From positions 31,242 to 95,241 of the forward strand of contig JBJEJW010000066.1 of the NCBI GenBank assembly GCA_051878315.1: DNA of 64,000 nt, given 5' to 3'. Origin of the DNA: W0P28-013 sp051878315 (lineage in GTDB: Bacteria > Bacteroidota > Bacteroidia > Bacteroidales > Paludibacteraceae). The notes below the pieces were generated by a model that ran no database searches, was not told the origin of the DNA, and saw only the letters and a list, made by a program, of their open reading frames with translations. How positions within the stretch are numbered: the first letter of the stretch is position 1; every line of letters begins with the position of its first letter. This document shows, one piece after another, positions 51,679 through 61,249 of the stretch. The position numbers and the translations under genes were made by a program.

Positions 51679-53391
51679 TTATTGGTTTGAGGTTGTGTCA
51701 GGTTTATCTTTGTCTGTGTACATGATAAAATCGCAACGTCTATTTGGTTCGAAATCATCTACAGGACCGGGCACTTTGCCTTTGCCATATATGGCAATAC
51801 GGTCGGCATTGATTCCGTAACGTCTGATTAACTGATTTTTAGCTTCTTCGGCGCGTTTTACACTTAACGTCGCATTCAACTCGTCCGAACCGACATTGTC
51901 GCAATAACCTATGACGTCAACTTTCAGCGTTGGGTCAGCATAGAGTTTGCGCGCAATTTTAGCCAATTCCATTTGTGCCTGCAACGACATCTTGCTCTTG
52001 CCCGTCTCGAAGTAAATAGCAGGAATTTCGCCCTTATATTGACCGTAACCTAAGATGCGTTCGATGGCTTGTTGGTCTAACGCTTGTCCCCACGTGTTGA
52101 CAAACGAGCCTTCCGGAGTATTAGGCTCACGGTCGCGACTATTGGGTACGCCATCATGGTCGTCGTCCGGTTCGATTTCTTCAATAATCTGTACAACGTG
52201 GTCGGCCGAATCGTTATTGCAAGGCGTCATTTGACTGATTAACTGTTCAAGTTCGGCAATCTTCTTCGTGTTGGCTGCAACTTGGTCGCAACATGCACCA
52301 CCGGCTGATGCCGTCGAAAAATCGCGTGGCGACAAATTGCGTACATGTGGGTACTCTTTGTGTTTCGGGTTGTTGATTTTCCAACGCAAACCTAAGCTCA
52401 TGTAGATAGTATTATCGTTGGCATTACCTTTTTCTGTAGCGTCTAAGTTGTCTTTAGCATGAAGTCTGTATTCGATGTTTAATGCGATGGCTAACCACCT
52501 TAAAGGGTTATACTCAACCATTGCTCCGATAGGGAAGGTAACTGCACGACCTTTTGTTATAGATGGGGCTACACGTACTCCATCGATTTCTCTATCAATC
52601 ACATCTTGGGTTCCTCTATCATATGCGTTTACATCGTAGAAAGCGAAGCCGGCTCCGGCATTCAAATACAGTCCCCATGTTTGCCGACGATTGGCATAGA
52701 ACATATTCAACAAGTTCAATGAAAAACCAGCTGTAATTTCGTGTGACAAACCGTCAAAATCAAATGGTATACTCAAATTTCTTTGGAGTCCAGTGGTAGG
52801 ATCTTTTTGTCCTTGAAAATAGTAGTTTGCGTAACCGTTGTAGGGGTTGTAAGCATATTCCAGGAATATACCAAAGCCGGGATTTACCGTGTATTCCACC
52901 ATAAAATCGAATGAACAATCGACCTTACTGCGTGGCCACATGTCGTTGTAGTTTTGGTGTTGGTCGCCATCAAGGAACGCAACGCCCACATGACCGGCAA
53001 TCGACCAATGGTTACATTTGATACCGTATTTGGGTTTTTCGACTTTCTCTTTTTTGTCTTTCTTGGCCGGTGTTACGACGATTTCTTCTTCTGTAACGGT
53101 TTGTTGTACGTTGAGAATTGTTGTGTCGTTGGTTTCGGCATTGATGATAGTATCACTTTGTACCGAAACACTATCAATCACAGTTGTAACGATAGTGTCG
53201 GGTAACAGATTTTCGACAATGGCAGCATCCACCGAGTCATTTTCTGATGCGACAACAGCAGTGTCGTTCTGCTCAATGGCTTCCGGTTCACCATAAGATG
53301 ATATGTTTCCTGCTGTAGTAGTGTTAAATTGTGCCCAAGCATAGTTGCCTATACCTAACACCATTGTAAGAAGTAAAATGTTTTTTTTCAT
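51679..53391 (-). CDS. OmpA family outer membrane protein
   Basis: 570 residues with a signal peptide (about 1-20, ending AWAQ). An acidic, Thr/Val-rich segment (about 25-120) is followed by an eight-stranded-type barrel (about 125-345, SIAGHVGVAFLDGDQHQN, FFIEYRLHA-like strands). A short coiled coil and a calcium-type stretch (DDDHDGVPNSRD, about 415) come next. Last is an OmpA peptidoglycan-binding domain (about 455-560: YFETGKSKMSLQAQMELAKI, VIGYCDNVGSDELNATLSVK). It tethers the outer membrane to the wall. It lies 79 nt downstream of porN on the same strand, but may be only a neighbour of the T9SS operon. Confidence 0.88.
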   Translation of the reverse strand: MKKNILLLTMVLGIGNYAWAQFNTTTAGNISSYGEPEAIEQNDTAVVASENDSVDAAIVENLLPDTIVTTVIDSVSVQSDTIINAETNDTTILNVQQTVTEEEIVVTPAKKDKKEKVEKPKYGIKCNHWSIAGHVGVAFLDGDQHQNYNDMWPRSKVDCSFDFMVEYTVNPGFGIFLEYAYNPYNGYANYYFQGQKDPTTGLQRNLSIPFDFDGLSHEITAGFSLNLLNMFYANRRQTWGLYLNAGAGFAFYDVNAYDRGTQDVIDREIDGVRVAPSITKGRAVTFPIGAMVEYNPLRWLAIALNIEYRLHAKDNLDATEKGNANDNTIYMSLGLRWKINNPKHKEYPHVRNLSPRDFSTASAGGACCDQVAANTKKIAELEQLISQMTPCNNDSADHVVQIIEEIEPDDDHDGVPNSRDREPNTPEGSFVNTWGQALDQQAIERILGYGQYKGEIPAIYFETGKSKMSLQAQMELAKIARKLYADPTLKVDVIGYCDNVGSDELNATLSVKRAEEAKNQLIRRYGINADRIAIYGKGKVPGPVDDFEPNRRCDFIMYTDKDKPDTTSNQ

Positions 53392-53470
53392 ACAGACAGA
53401 TTTTTATATGCGACAAATTCCAAAGGCGACACATAGCCACCTTTGAAATATCGTCGTTTTTGGGTTATTG

Positions 53471-54370
53471 TTAATAGTGCCACATATCTAATTCCACATT
53501 CAGAATTTCGTTTTCTATACGTTCTTGTTCTTGACGAATCCTATTCGGGTCGTTGTATTTCTTGTCGTCATCCAAAAGGGTCCCGCGTATATCGTAGTCT
53601 TTGATGATGTAACTATCGAATTGGCGATCGGCAAAGAAATTGTCAAAATCGACCACCGGATTAACGTTGCGTCCGGTTGTTTTCATAAATTCTACTTGCA
53701 AGTAGGGGCGCAATCGTTCGAACGGAATCCAGCACATTACTCCTTCATCGACTTCGCCGGCCGGGTCGTATGTTTCGTTGTATGCTTTGTTGTAAACCGG
53801 TGCTATCGAGAGTATAGCGCTACGCATCATCGACGAGTGTTTGTCGAAATACCAAACCTCTTGTATGTAATATTTGATGATACCTTGCGTGATAAACTCA
53901 ATCTTCTTATAGTCGGAAGCATAGTCTTCGTCGCCGCCAAACAGACGCTCGATCATATCTTTTTGCACGTCGTATTCGTATTTGGCGATGCAAGGTGGCG
54001 GTGTCAACTTATCCGACGGTATCAGATAACCTTTCACATTGCCTTCGAGCAGGGTTTTAAAGATAATGGAGAACAAGTTTTTTTGTGACAATGAGTCGAT
54101 GTTTTCGTACGGATAATATAATGCCCAATTTTGACGTTCGCGCAAATCAATGGCGCGAATAATGGTTTTGCGCCATATCACATCGTCGTTCAATGGGTTG
54201 ATAGTGATGATTTTGGCTTTCACGTCTTCCATATCAACTGCGATGCGTGTAAACGAACCATCAGCATCGAACATATAACTTGTACTGTCGAGTTCGCCCG
54301 GCCATTGTGCAAAAAGTACGGATACCGAACTTAATAGACCGATTGCTGTGGCAAAAAAATGCTTTTTCAT
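53471..54370 (-). CDS. porN: Type IX secretion system protein PorN/GldN
   Basis: 299 residues with a signal peptide (about 1-21, ending VLFAQ). The periplasmic protein has the family pattern of conserved aromatic/basic blocks, e.g. VIWRKTIIRAIDLRERQNWALY (about 64-86) and IIKYYIQEVWYFDKHSSMM (about 165-185). PorN and PorK form the large ring under the outer membrane in the T9SS. Last gene of porP-K-L-M-N, 28 nt after porM. Identification rests on order plus pattern recall. Confidence 0.9.
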   Translation of the reverse strand: MKKHFFATAIGLLSSVSVLFAQWPGELDSTSYMFDADGSFTRIAVDMEDVKAKIITINPLNDDVIWRKTIIRAIDLRERQNWALYYPYENIDSLSQKNLFSIIFKTLLEGNVKGYLIPSDKLTPPPCIAKYEYDVQKDMIERLFGGDEDYASDYKKIEFITQGIIKYYIQEVWYFDKHSSMMRSAILSIAPVYNKAYNETYDPAGEVDEGVMCWIPFERLRPYLQVEFMKTTGRNVNPVVDFDNFFADRQFDSYIIKDYDIRGTLLDDDKKYNDPNRIRQEQERIENEILNVELDMWHY

Positions 54371-54398
54371 AGATTATCGACTCTTTAGTGAATTATGT

Positions 54399-55997
54399 TT
54401 ATTTACTTGGCATAGCTATTGGTGGGTACGACAAAATAGTTGTCTTGTCACCAACGCATTTGATGTTCTTAAAGAATATTTCCTGACCGGGTTTCAACGA
54501 TTTCATCAGACTTAATTGATCATCCGAGAATGCGTTGGTGGGCGAAGATTTAGTCGTATTACCACCACGCACGGTTGCTACCATTTCAAAGTCGGCAATG
54601 CGGAAGTTGGCTTTTAATAATCCGTCGGCATATTGTGCAACGAATTTTGCTTCCAGTAATTGTTTGCGCGTGGGTGCTTTTTGGTAGCCTTCGATGTTGG
54701 GGTTATAGTCCACCACATTACCATTAGCATCGGTATAACGCAGGAACGGAGCAGGGTCGGGGAGTGCTTTCACACGGAACAAACTGCTGCCCATGGGGAC
54801 GATTTTGCCTTCAACATCCGCCGATACGGTAATTTTGACTTCGCTGTTGCTGGTAGGTTTGCAGATGTAGTACGAACCGTTTTTGGTCAGTGTACCACCG
54901 GAGATGTCGACTTTCACTTTTGAGTCGCTGACACCCGGTACCGAAATCTTCAAACGGTTATTGAAACCTTTATAAACAACGTTCATATCCTCGTTAGCAA
55001 TGGTTGCCGACGGTTCTCCGACTGTATATTCGTCTTTGAATGGGTATTCGCGCGGAACGCCATCGTTGCCTTTCAAGACAATTTTACCAGAGAATGGGAA
55101 TGTACCGATAGTATTGCAACTCGCAGTGTATGTCTCACTTGCCAATTGGTTGTTGCCGATATAATATTCCGGCACCTTGGTCGAGTCTACAGCCGATAAA
55201 ACGATTTTGGCTTTATATTGACCGCCTTGCATCACATGTTTAGAGTTCGGTATGACGAACGCTTCGATTTTGTTGACACGGAAGTCGCCGGCATCGGTTT
55301 GGGCTTTGAAGTATTGGATTAACTCTTGCTCTGTGGTCAGAATGTCATTTTCGTATTTCGACAATTGTGTCGTTACGGCAATAATAGGCATAGACTCGAA
55401 CGTAGCATTCAACCACGGTACTAATTCCGTACCGTGCGAGTTCATCGAAGGCTCGGTGGTAAAACGCTTTTCGTAAATCTCGATATGTGTCGAGTCGTCG
55501 CCGAACATGTGCTCCACAAAATGGCGATATTCTTCGAGCAGACGTTTGAACTCTTGTCCTTTTTCGGTGCCGTTTTTCTCGTCATTTCCGATGAAGTAGT
55601 TACTTGCGATGTCGGTATTGTCTTTGGTTACCAATTTGTAGTTATTGACGGTGTCTGCACCGACTTCAACCTTGTCGGCCATCATTATCAGGTCGGCTTT
55701 GGCTTGGTGTATAAAGTTGATTAGACTATCGCTTTTCTGACGAACCAGATTCGCTTTATCCAACCATTCGCCGACTTTTTCGGGGTTTTGTTGGTACAGA
55801 TAATCCATCTCGTCGTAGAGTGCGGAATTTTGTTTTTGACCGGTTTGAATATTGGAAATCAGACTATTATCCACCATCAAAAAGCCATTCAAAATATCCG
55901 CCGATACATTCAGCGCCAACATAGCGGTTAGCACCAAATACATCATACCTATCATTTTCTGCCGCGGGGTTTCCGGGCAATTTGCTGCGCCACTCAT
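54399..55997 (-). CDS. porM: Type IX secretion system protein PorM/GldM
   Basis: 532 residues. The N-terminus carries a single transmembrane helix with the family motif ETPRQKMIGMMYLVLTAMLALNVS (about 8-33). The rest is a long periplasmic rod of several beta-rich domains (about 40-530). With PorL it forms the proton-driven inner-membrane motor that powers secretion, and in gliding species motility. It sits between porL (47 nt) and porN (28 nt), all on the minus strand. Confidence 0.94.
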   Translation of the reverse strand: MSGAANCPETPRQKMIGMMYLVLTAMLALNVSADILNGFLMVDNSLISNIQTGQKQNSALYDEMDYLYQQNPEKVGEWLDKANLVRQKSDSLINFIHQAKADLIMMADKVEVGADTVNNYKLVTKDNTDIASNYFIGNDEKNGTEKGQEFKRLLEEYRHFVEHMFGDDSTHIEIYEKRFTTEPSMNSHGTELVPWLNATFESMPIIAVTTQLSKYENDILTTEQELIQYFKAQTDAGDFRVNKIEAFVIPNSKHVMQGGQYKAKIVLSAVDSTKVPEYYIGNNQLASETYTASCNTIGTFPFSGKIVLKGNDGVPREYPFKDEYTVGEPSATIANEDMNVVYKGFNNRLKISVPGVSDSKVKVDISGGTLTKNGSYYICKPTSNSEVKITVSADVEGKIVPMGSSLFRVKALPDPAPFLRYTDANGNVVDYNPNIEGYQKAPTRKQLLEAKFVAQYADGLLKANFRIADFEMVATVRGGNTTKSSPTNAFSDDQLSLMKSLKPGQEIFFKNIKCVGDKTTILSYPPIAMPSK

Positions 55998-56044
55998 TAC
56001 AATATTAGTTTAGGGTGATTGACAAAAACAGAGATACTTTCATA

Positions 56045-56926
56045 TTATGCGTTAATGGCATTCAGCATATTGCCATAAATAGCATTCAAATCAACAACTT
56101 TTTGTGCCAATTTGGCTGTTTCGTCTTGATATTTTTCCGCATCTTTAGCACCTACGGCCATGGCTTTTTGCACTTTGTCCAAATCATTGGCAACGGCTGC
56201 AATTTTGTCAGTTTGTTGTGCTACAGCATCGGCTTGGCTTTGAACGTTTTTCAATTGAATTTCGTAAACGGAATTGATTGCTCCCAAGTTCTTGTTGATA
56301 GTTTCTGCTTTTTCTACATATTGTTTGGTGTTGGCTTGCACTGTAGTCATATTTTCGGTAATGCCGTTGTATGCGGCCAACAGGGCATTTGAAGCTGCGT
56401 CCAAATTTTGTTGTTTTGTTGCAAATTGCGCTGCAGCATTGCCTGCCAATTCCAAGTTTTGTGCGAAAGAATCGGTTAAACCGGCCACTTTTGATATACC
56501 TGCTATTTGTTTGGCTGCTTCGCTGATGCTTTTCAAACCATCTTGCATGGCTTTTACATCTTCATCTTTCAGCGGATTGACTCCGGGACCTGCAACGGGT
56601 TGATTGTTGCCGCTTGTCGAGACTCCGCCACCAACGCCGGCACCGATGTGGTTGTAAAGCGGGTCGGGGTCGTCCTGTGTAAGTGCGGGGAAAATATGAT
56701 TCCAATGCAAATCGGGATGCGGGTCGTCCAATACACCGATAGAGAACAACAATGCTTCGGTAAACATACCGATCATCAGCATGATACTTGCTCCCGGCCA
56801 GTGCAGAATTTTGAATAATGCACCGACGATAACGATAGCAGCACCAAGTGAATAAATACATCCAACGACTTTCTTACCTTGTGGGCTGAAATACCATTTC
56901 ATGAATCCCTTACGTTCTTTTGCCAT
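56045..56926 (-). CDS. porL: Type IX secretion system protein PorL/GldL
   Basis: 293 residues. Two N-terminal transmembrane helices (about 20-40 and 47-65) flank the FKILHWPGAS turn. Glu58 in the second helix (MFTEALLF) and Lys39 in the first are the charged positions expected of the proton pathway, to judge from GldL family knowledge. A long cytoplasmic coiled coil (about 115-290, Ala/Gln-rich) follows. It pairs with PorM as the T9SS motor. It is 47 nt ahead of porM and 51 nt after porK. Confidence 0.94.
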   Translation of the reverse strand: MAKERKGFMKWYFSPQGKKVVGCIYSLGAAIVIVGALFKILHWPGASIMLMIGMFTEALLFSIGVLDDPHPDLHWNHIFPALTQDDPDPLYNHIGAGVGGGVSTSGNNQPVAGPGVNPLKDEDVKAMQDGLKSISEAAKQIAGISKVAGLTDSFAQNLELAGNAAAQFATKQQNLDAASNALLAAYNGITENMTTVQANTKQYVEKAETINKNLGAINSVYEIQLKNVQSQADAVAQQTDKIAAVANDLDKVQKAMAVGAKDAEKYQDETAKLAQKVVDLNAIYGNMLNAINA

Positions 56927-56977
56927 AATTTTTTTGTTTAGGTTTTGTTTGTGGTTATTTTGTTTGATTTATTTTTG

Positions 56978-58378
56978 TTATTCGCCGATGTAACTGCGTA
57001 CGCAACGGAATCCGATAGCAGGGCTGCGTTTGGTTTGGTATTCGAAATCGCGAACACCGCATTGCAAGTAGGCGCCTACATCTTTCCACGAACCGCCACG
57101 GATGACCTTGCGCTGCATGATGCGCGGGTCGTTCATTTTCGAGTGATAGTTGTATGCGGAGTTCATATCGTGGGTAAATGTTGGAGCGTTGGGGTCGTAG
57201 GTGTCTGCTGTCCATTCCGAAACATTACCGCTCATATCGTATAAACCGTAGTCGTTCGGGTCGAACGATGCTACTTGACAAGGTATCAAGTAACCGTCTT
57301 CGGTGTAGTTGCCTCGTGTAGGTTTGAAGTTAGCCATGAAACAACCTTTGGCATCGCGAATATAAGGACCGCCCCAAGGATAGATGGCCAAATGACGTCC
57401 ACCACGAGCAGCATATTCCCATTCGGCCTCGTTTGGTAAACGGTATTCTTGGGCACGTGGTAGACCCGGTACGGATTCATATAGTTTAGTACGCCAGTGG
57501 CAAAATGCTACGGCTTGATCCCACGATACGCCTACTACGGGATATTTGCCGTTGCTTGGGTGGCAGAAGTAGTTGAGCATAGCCGGTTCGTTGAAACTAT
57601 ATGTGTATTCGCGCATCCAGCACATGGTGTCGGGATAGATGTTTATAATTTTAGTGCATACGAAATCACTACGGTGGCGCAAAGGTTTGACAATAACTGT
57701 ATCTACAATGGCATTTCCGCGCATGAATGCACTATCGATACGCACTTTGGCATTCGGATTGTACGAACCAGTATAGGGGTTAAACTCGTTGCCGGGCAGT
57801 GCTGCTTGGTTGTAATCGACCCATTGGTAATAGTAATTCAAAATGTGCGTGTTGAGTTGGCGACCGATGGTCTTTTCTTCGCCGAAGAAGAACATTTGTT
57901 CGACAGCGTTGTATTTTGCTTCGACCATTTCGTCGTCTTCTTTCCATTGTATGCCCCACGGAATTTTGGCTTTCCAATTTAATATTGTGTCGGGTTCTTC
58001 TTGCAAATAGACTTTAGCTGTTTTGTAATATTTCGCCGATTCTGTTTCATCATCTATTTGGCGCATTTTTATCAGTGCTATAGAGTCGCGCACATAGTTG
58101 ACAAATTCGCGATACTCACCATTTGTGATTTCTGTTTCGTCCATCCAAAATGCATCAATTGAGCGTGTCGTTTGCTTTGATTGCAAATTCCATACGATTG
58201 ATTGATCGTTGGATCCCATGGTGAACGAACCGCGCGGTATGAATACCATGCCGTAGGGTGTTGTTTCCGGTTTCGATTTGCCGTAAACGCCCGCTAAAAA
58301 TCCTTTGGGGGCTTTTGCGCAACCGGCCAAAAGGGCTGTTGCAGCAATGGTAACCATGATGAAAGATGATTTTCTCAT
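56978..58378 (-). CDS. porK: Type IX secretion system lipoprotein PorK/GldK
   Basis: 466 residues from the ATG at 58376-58378; the frame upstream to 58405 runs into porP and is rejected. The lipobox LLAGC (Cys20) marks an outer-membrane lipoprotein. The body is a formylglycine-generating-enzyme-like fold (FGE-sulfatase), with FIPRGSFTMGSND, TEITNGEYREFVNYV, RLPNEAEWEYAARGG and VIRGGSWKD; catalytic Cys pairs of real FGE enzymes are not evident. It forms the periplasmic ring with PorN. porP ends 10 nt upstream. Confidence 0.93.
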   Translation of the reverse strand: MRKSSFIMVTIAATALLAGCAKAPKGFLAGVYGKSKPETTPYGMVFIPRGSFTMGSNDQSIVWNLQSKQTTRSIDAFWMDETEITNGEYREFVNYVRDSIALIKMRQIDDETESAKYYKTAKVYLQEEPDTILNWKAKIPWGIQWKEDDEMVEAKYNAVEQMFFFGEEKTIGRQLNTHILNYYYQWVDYNQAALPGNEFNPYTGSYNPNAKVRIDSAFMRGNAIVDTVIVKPLRHRSDFVCTKIINIYPDTMCWMREYTYSFNEPAMLNYFCHPSNGKYPVVGVSWDQAVAFCHWRTKLYESVPGLPRAQEYRLPNEAEWEYAARGGRHLAIYPWGGPYIRDAKGCFMANFKPTRGNYTEDGYLIPCQVASFDPNDYGLYDMSGNVSEWTADTYDPNAPTFTHDMNSAYNYHSKMNDPRIMQRKVIRGGSWKDVGAYLQCGVRDFEYQTKRSPAIGFRCVRSYIGE

Positions 58379-58388
58379 ATTCTCAAAT

Positions 58389-59354
58389 TTAGAGTATTCG
58401 CACACTTTTATGTTTATTTCCTTTTTTATTTAGTCCCAAACCAAATTCATACGCTAAAAATAATTCGTGTGAACCATGGCTGGCTGTGATTATTTTATTT
58501 ATCGGTAAATCGTAAGCATAACCTATTGACAACCCATTTAACACTTTGATGCCAAGCATGAATGATATGGCATCAAGTCGCGCGCCGAGACCGCCCCAAT
58601 ATTTACCTTTATAGTCGAGCAAAACTGTAACACTCGGATTCCAACTGACAAAATCGGTAATAATGAGTGCTGCTGTTTTGATGGTGTAGTCGGGGTTTTT
58701 CAGACGGAAGTCGTAGCCTCCGGAGGCTGTATAGAGCCGTGTCATGAAAAATTCGCCTACATCGCCCAAGTTGATTGTAGCTTCGGGCAAATGCAGAGCC
58801 GAAATGCCGACGAACCATTTTGCTGTCGAATAACAAATGCCCAATCCGCAGTCGAATCCTACGCCGGATACTTCGTTGTCGGGGATTATAGGGTCTTTGG
58901 CAGGCGAGAAATAGTCGCTTTCGACGAGTCGGACACTATCGCCTTTGAATTTGATGTTTGATACACCGATGTTGGCGCCGATGCTCAACGTGCCTTCTCC
59001 CAATTTCAACTTGTAGGCGTATTGCAAATTGATTTGCTGATTGGAAAATATGCCAAAAATATCGTTTACGAATTGTATTCCAGCTCCGTGTTGTGTTTTC
59101 CCGATGCGAAATGGCGCGTGTGCGGAAAAATAGGTTGTTCGCGGAGCATTGTCGATGCTAATCCATTGTAAACGTTGCAGCCCAAAAATCTGCATCATCT
59201 GTTGTTCGCCAACAACAGCGGGGTTTATAACGGTTTTGTTGTAGAGGTACTGGGTCAGTTGGGCGTCAAATTGTCCGTGAACCGCGGTACTTGCAATAAT
59301 ACTGAAAATAATTGTCAGAACTAACCTTTGGCTGTATTTTTGTAAAAACCTCAC
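58389..59354 (-). CDS. porP: Type IX secretion membrane protein PorP/SprF family
   Basis: 321 residues with a signal peptide (about 1-27, ending AVHGQ). The mature protein is a PorP/SprF-type outer-membrane barrel: QFDAQLTQYLYNKTVINPAVVGEQ (about 28-51) is the typical start. Strands such as LGLGICYSTAKWFVGISALHL and a late YAYDLPINKIITASHGSHEL follow. PorP homologues assist T9SS assembly or the surface attachment of type B cargo. First gene of porP-K-L-M-N. No clear promoter element was found upstream. Confidence 0.92.
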   Translation of the reverse strand: MRFLQKYSQRLVLTIIFSIIASTAVHGQFDAQLTQYLYNKTVINPAVVGEQQMMQIFGLQRLQWISIDNAPRTTYFSAHAPFRIGKTQHGAGIQFVNDIFGIFSNQQINLQYAYKLKLGEGTLSIGANIGVSNIKFKGDSVRLVESDYFSPAKDPIIPDNEVSGVGFDCGLGICYSTAKWFVGISALHLPEATINLGDVGEFFMTRLYTASGGYDFRLKNPDYTIKTAALIITDFVSWNPSVTVLLDYKGKYWGGLGARLDAISFMLGIKVLNGLSIGYAYDLPINKIITASHGSHELFLAYEFGLGLNKKGNKHKSVRIL

Positions 59355-59482
59355 AATCGTTCGTTGATGCTAATTTCTTCGTTTGGTGCGGGTGTCCCTT
59401 TACAAATAAAACTAAAAATGTTTTGAAAAATTGTGTGCCTTCGGTTATTTTTTATTTTTTTTCGTTTGTCTTTTTGTGCGTT

Positions 59483-59704
59483 TTAATATTCCTCTTCGTT
59501 GAAGAAAAAATCTTCTTTGCTCGGATAGTCCGGCCAAATGTCTTCGATGCTTTCGTAGATGTCTCCTTCGTCTTCTATTTCTTGCAGGTTTTCAATCACT
59601 TCGAGTGGAGCACCCGAACGCATGGCGTAGTCAATAAGCTCATCTTTTGATGCCGGCCAAGGAGCATCTTCCAATTTTGAGGCTAATTCTAATGTCCAAT
59701 ACAT
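59483..59704 (-). CDS. DUF2795 family small acidic protein
   Basis: 73 residues from the ATG at 59702-59704, which I prefer over longer starts (59737 and 59761) because this N-terminus (MYWTLELASKLEDAPWPASK) is the form I recall in other Bacteroidota. It matches the DUF2795 pattern: the ASK/TKDELIDYA and GAPLEVIENLQE blocks, followed by a very acidic end (EEEY). A minus-strand TATCTTTG promoter element lies just upstream (59757-59764). Function unknown. Confidence 0.82.
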   Translation of the reverse strand: MYWTLELASKLEDAPWPASKDELIDYAMRSGAPLEVIENLQEIEDEGDIYESIEDIWPDYPSKEDFFFNEEEY

Positions 59705-59756
59705 AGTGAATCCGATAAAATTGATATGAGTTGCCATAACAACCCGATTTTCAACT

Positions 59757-59764
59757 TGCAAAGA
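59757..59764 (-). promoter_or_regulatory. Promoter element of the DUF2795 gene
   Basis: TATCTTTG on the minus strand, an exact -7 match, about 55 nt upstream of the preferred start. Confidence 0.55.
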
Positions 59765-59784
59765 TAGTTATTTTTTAGAAAGAA

Positions 59785-60333
59785 TCAACTTTTTGTCCAA
59801 AAAATTTCGTTTTTAGTATTTTTTGTTGCTAAATAGCGTGCCAAAACGAATAAAAAATCGGATAATCGATTGATGTATTTAATGACTTCTGAATTTGTAA
59901 AATCTTGATTATCAATGTCTAATATATGCCTTTCAGCGCGTCGAACGATGGCACGGCAGATGTGGCATAGTGCCGATGGTTCGTTGTCGCCATAGATGAT
60001 AAATTGGGTTAATTTTGGTAAATTTTGGTCGATTTCGTCGATATATTGCTCTAATTGTTGTGTTTTTTGTGCCGAAATTTTCGCGGATTCGTGCAACGAT
60101 GTGGTTGCCGGGTCGGTGGCGAGATTGGCTCCGACGCACAATAATGTGTTTTGTATGTCGTGTATGACGGGGTACCATTTGTCGTCGTCGATTTTGACTT
60201 TGAGTAACCCCAAAAACGAGTTGAGTTCGTCGATGGTGCCGTATGCGTGCAGTCGGGGAGCGTTTTTGGCGATGCGTTGCCCGCCGACGAGTGATGTGGT
60301 GCCGTTGTCGCCTGTTTTGGTGTATATTTTCAT
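59785..60333 (-). CDS. Cob(I)alamin adenosyltransferase, PduO type
   Basis: 182 residues. The N-terminal ATP-binding motif TKTGDNGTTSLVGGQR (about 5-20) and the GTIDELNSFLG stretch are typical of PduO/MMAB-type trimers. The late CRAIVRRAERHIL helix and INRLSDFLFVLARY end the fold. It transfers the adenosyl group from ATP to cob(I)alamin to make coenzyme B12. No B12 transport or mutase gene is in the window. The methyltransferase gene ends 13 nt upstream on the same strand. Confidence 0.94.
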   Translation of the reverse strand: MKIYTKTGDNGTTSLVGGQRIAKNAPRLHAYGTIDELNSFLGLLKVKIDDDKWYPVIHDIQNTLLCVGANLATDPATTSLHESAKISAQKTQQLEQYIDEIDQNLPKLTQFIIYGDNEPSALCHICRAIVRRAERHILDIDNQDFTNSEVIKYINRLSDFLFVLARYLATKNTKNEIFWTKS

Positions 60334-60346
60334 GGTTTTCGGTGTG

Positions 60347-61129
60347 TTAAAAGGCTACAATGTAGTTCTCTTTTTGCAAATCGGTGTTGAAGAATGCGAA
60401 TCCCATTTGGAATGTGTCGATGGTAACGGTGATGTGCGTGTCGGCTTTGATGACGTTCCATGCTTGTTCCATGTCGGCCGAGCGGTGAATGTCGTCGAAT
60501 ATAAATAGGGTGTGCTTATGTGCGTGCGGCAGGCATTGATGGAAATAACGCAGGGTGGCTTCGCCTGTGTGGTTGGCGTCGAAAAAGGCGAGGTCGATGG
60601 TCGGCATCGTTTGCAGGGCTTGGGCGAGTGTGTGGTCAATGTTGCCGCAAATGGCGCGAATATTGTCGGCGTGTTGTTCTCTAAAGAGCGTATTTGCCAA
60701 GTTGTAGAGTTGTGGCTCGCCTTCCAAAGTAATGATACGTGCGTGCGAGTTGGCTACAGCCATGTGCAAGGTGGTGAGCCCGAGGTTTGTGCCAAGTTCG
60801 ATAATGTATCGTGCTTGGCAAGAATTGACTATGCGGAATAGTAGTTCGGCATATTTGCGTTTGGAACACGATTTTTTAGTAATACTTCGGATAGTTGTTT
60901 GTCGCGGTGCGCCTGTGCCGAAACCTTGTAGTGTAATAGAACGTGTATCGTTGCACAACTTCTGTCGTTGTCGGCGTAGGTTGGCGTAGGCGTAGAAAGG
61001 TGTTTGTTCGTACAATACGCTGTTTAACCAATGAAAAACGAAAGGCGAGTGTATGCCGTATCCGCCTTTGCGATGTGCATGGCGTATATACGCTATTCGT
61101 GCTTGTATTTGGTGTAATGTGTCGGTCAT
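60347..61129 (-). CDS. Class I SAM-dependent methyltransferase, O-methyltransferase-like
   Basis: 260 residues from the ATG at 61127-61129; a minus-strand TACCTTTG element just upstream (about 61145-61152) excludes the longer frame. The N-terminus contains the Bacteroidota pattern RKGGYGIHSPFVFHWLN (about 18-35). The Rossmann SAM site is IIELGTNLGLTTLHMA (about 108-123), with the acidic motif IITLEGEP after it and LAFFDANHTGEATLRYF later. The substrate is not evident. It lies 13 nt from the adenosyltransferase gene, so they probably share a transcript. Confidence 0.8.
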   Translation of the reverse strand: MTDTLHQIQARIAYIRHAHRKGGYGIHSPFVFHWLNSVLYEQTPFYAYANLRRQRQKLCNDTRSITLQGFGTGAPRQTTIRSITKKSCSKRKYAELLFRIVNSCQARYIIELGTNLGLTTLHMAVANSHARIITLEGEPQLYNLANTLFREQHADNIRAICGNIDHTLAQALQTMPTIDLAFFDANHTGEATLRYFHQCLPHAHKHTLFIFDDIHRSADMEQAWNVIKADTHITVTIDTFQMGFAFFNTDLQKENYIVAF

Positions 61130-61249
61130 GTGGAATAAGGTGCTGCAAAGGTATAAAAAAAAACGATATGGATGTTCGGTATGTGGGCGAAAAATAGTTT
61201 TTTTGTGCAACGTTTGGAGGTCATATTGCATCTATTAAGATAGAGAATA

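Noticed and set aside
58379..58405. Longer start for PorK
   Set aside because: The first nine codons overlap the end of porP and come before the lipoprotein signal.
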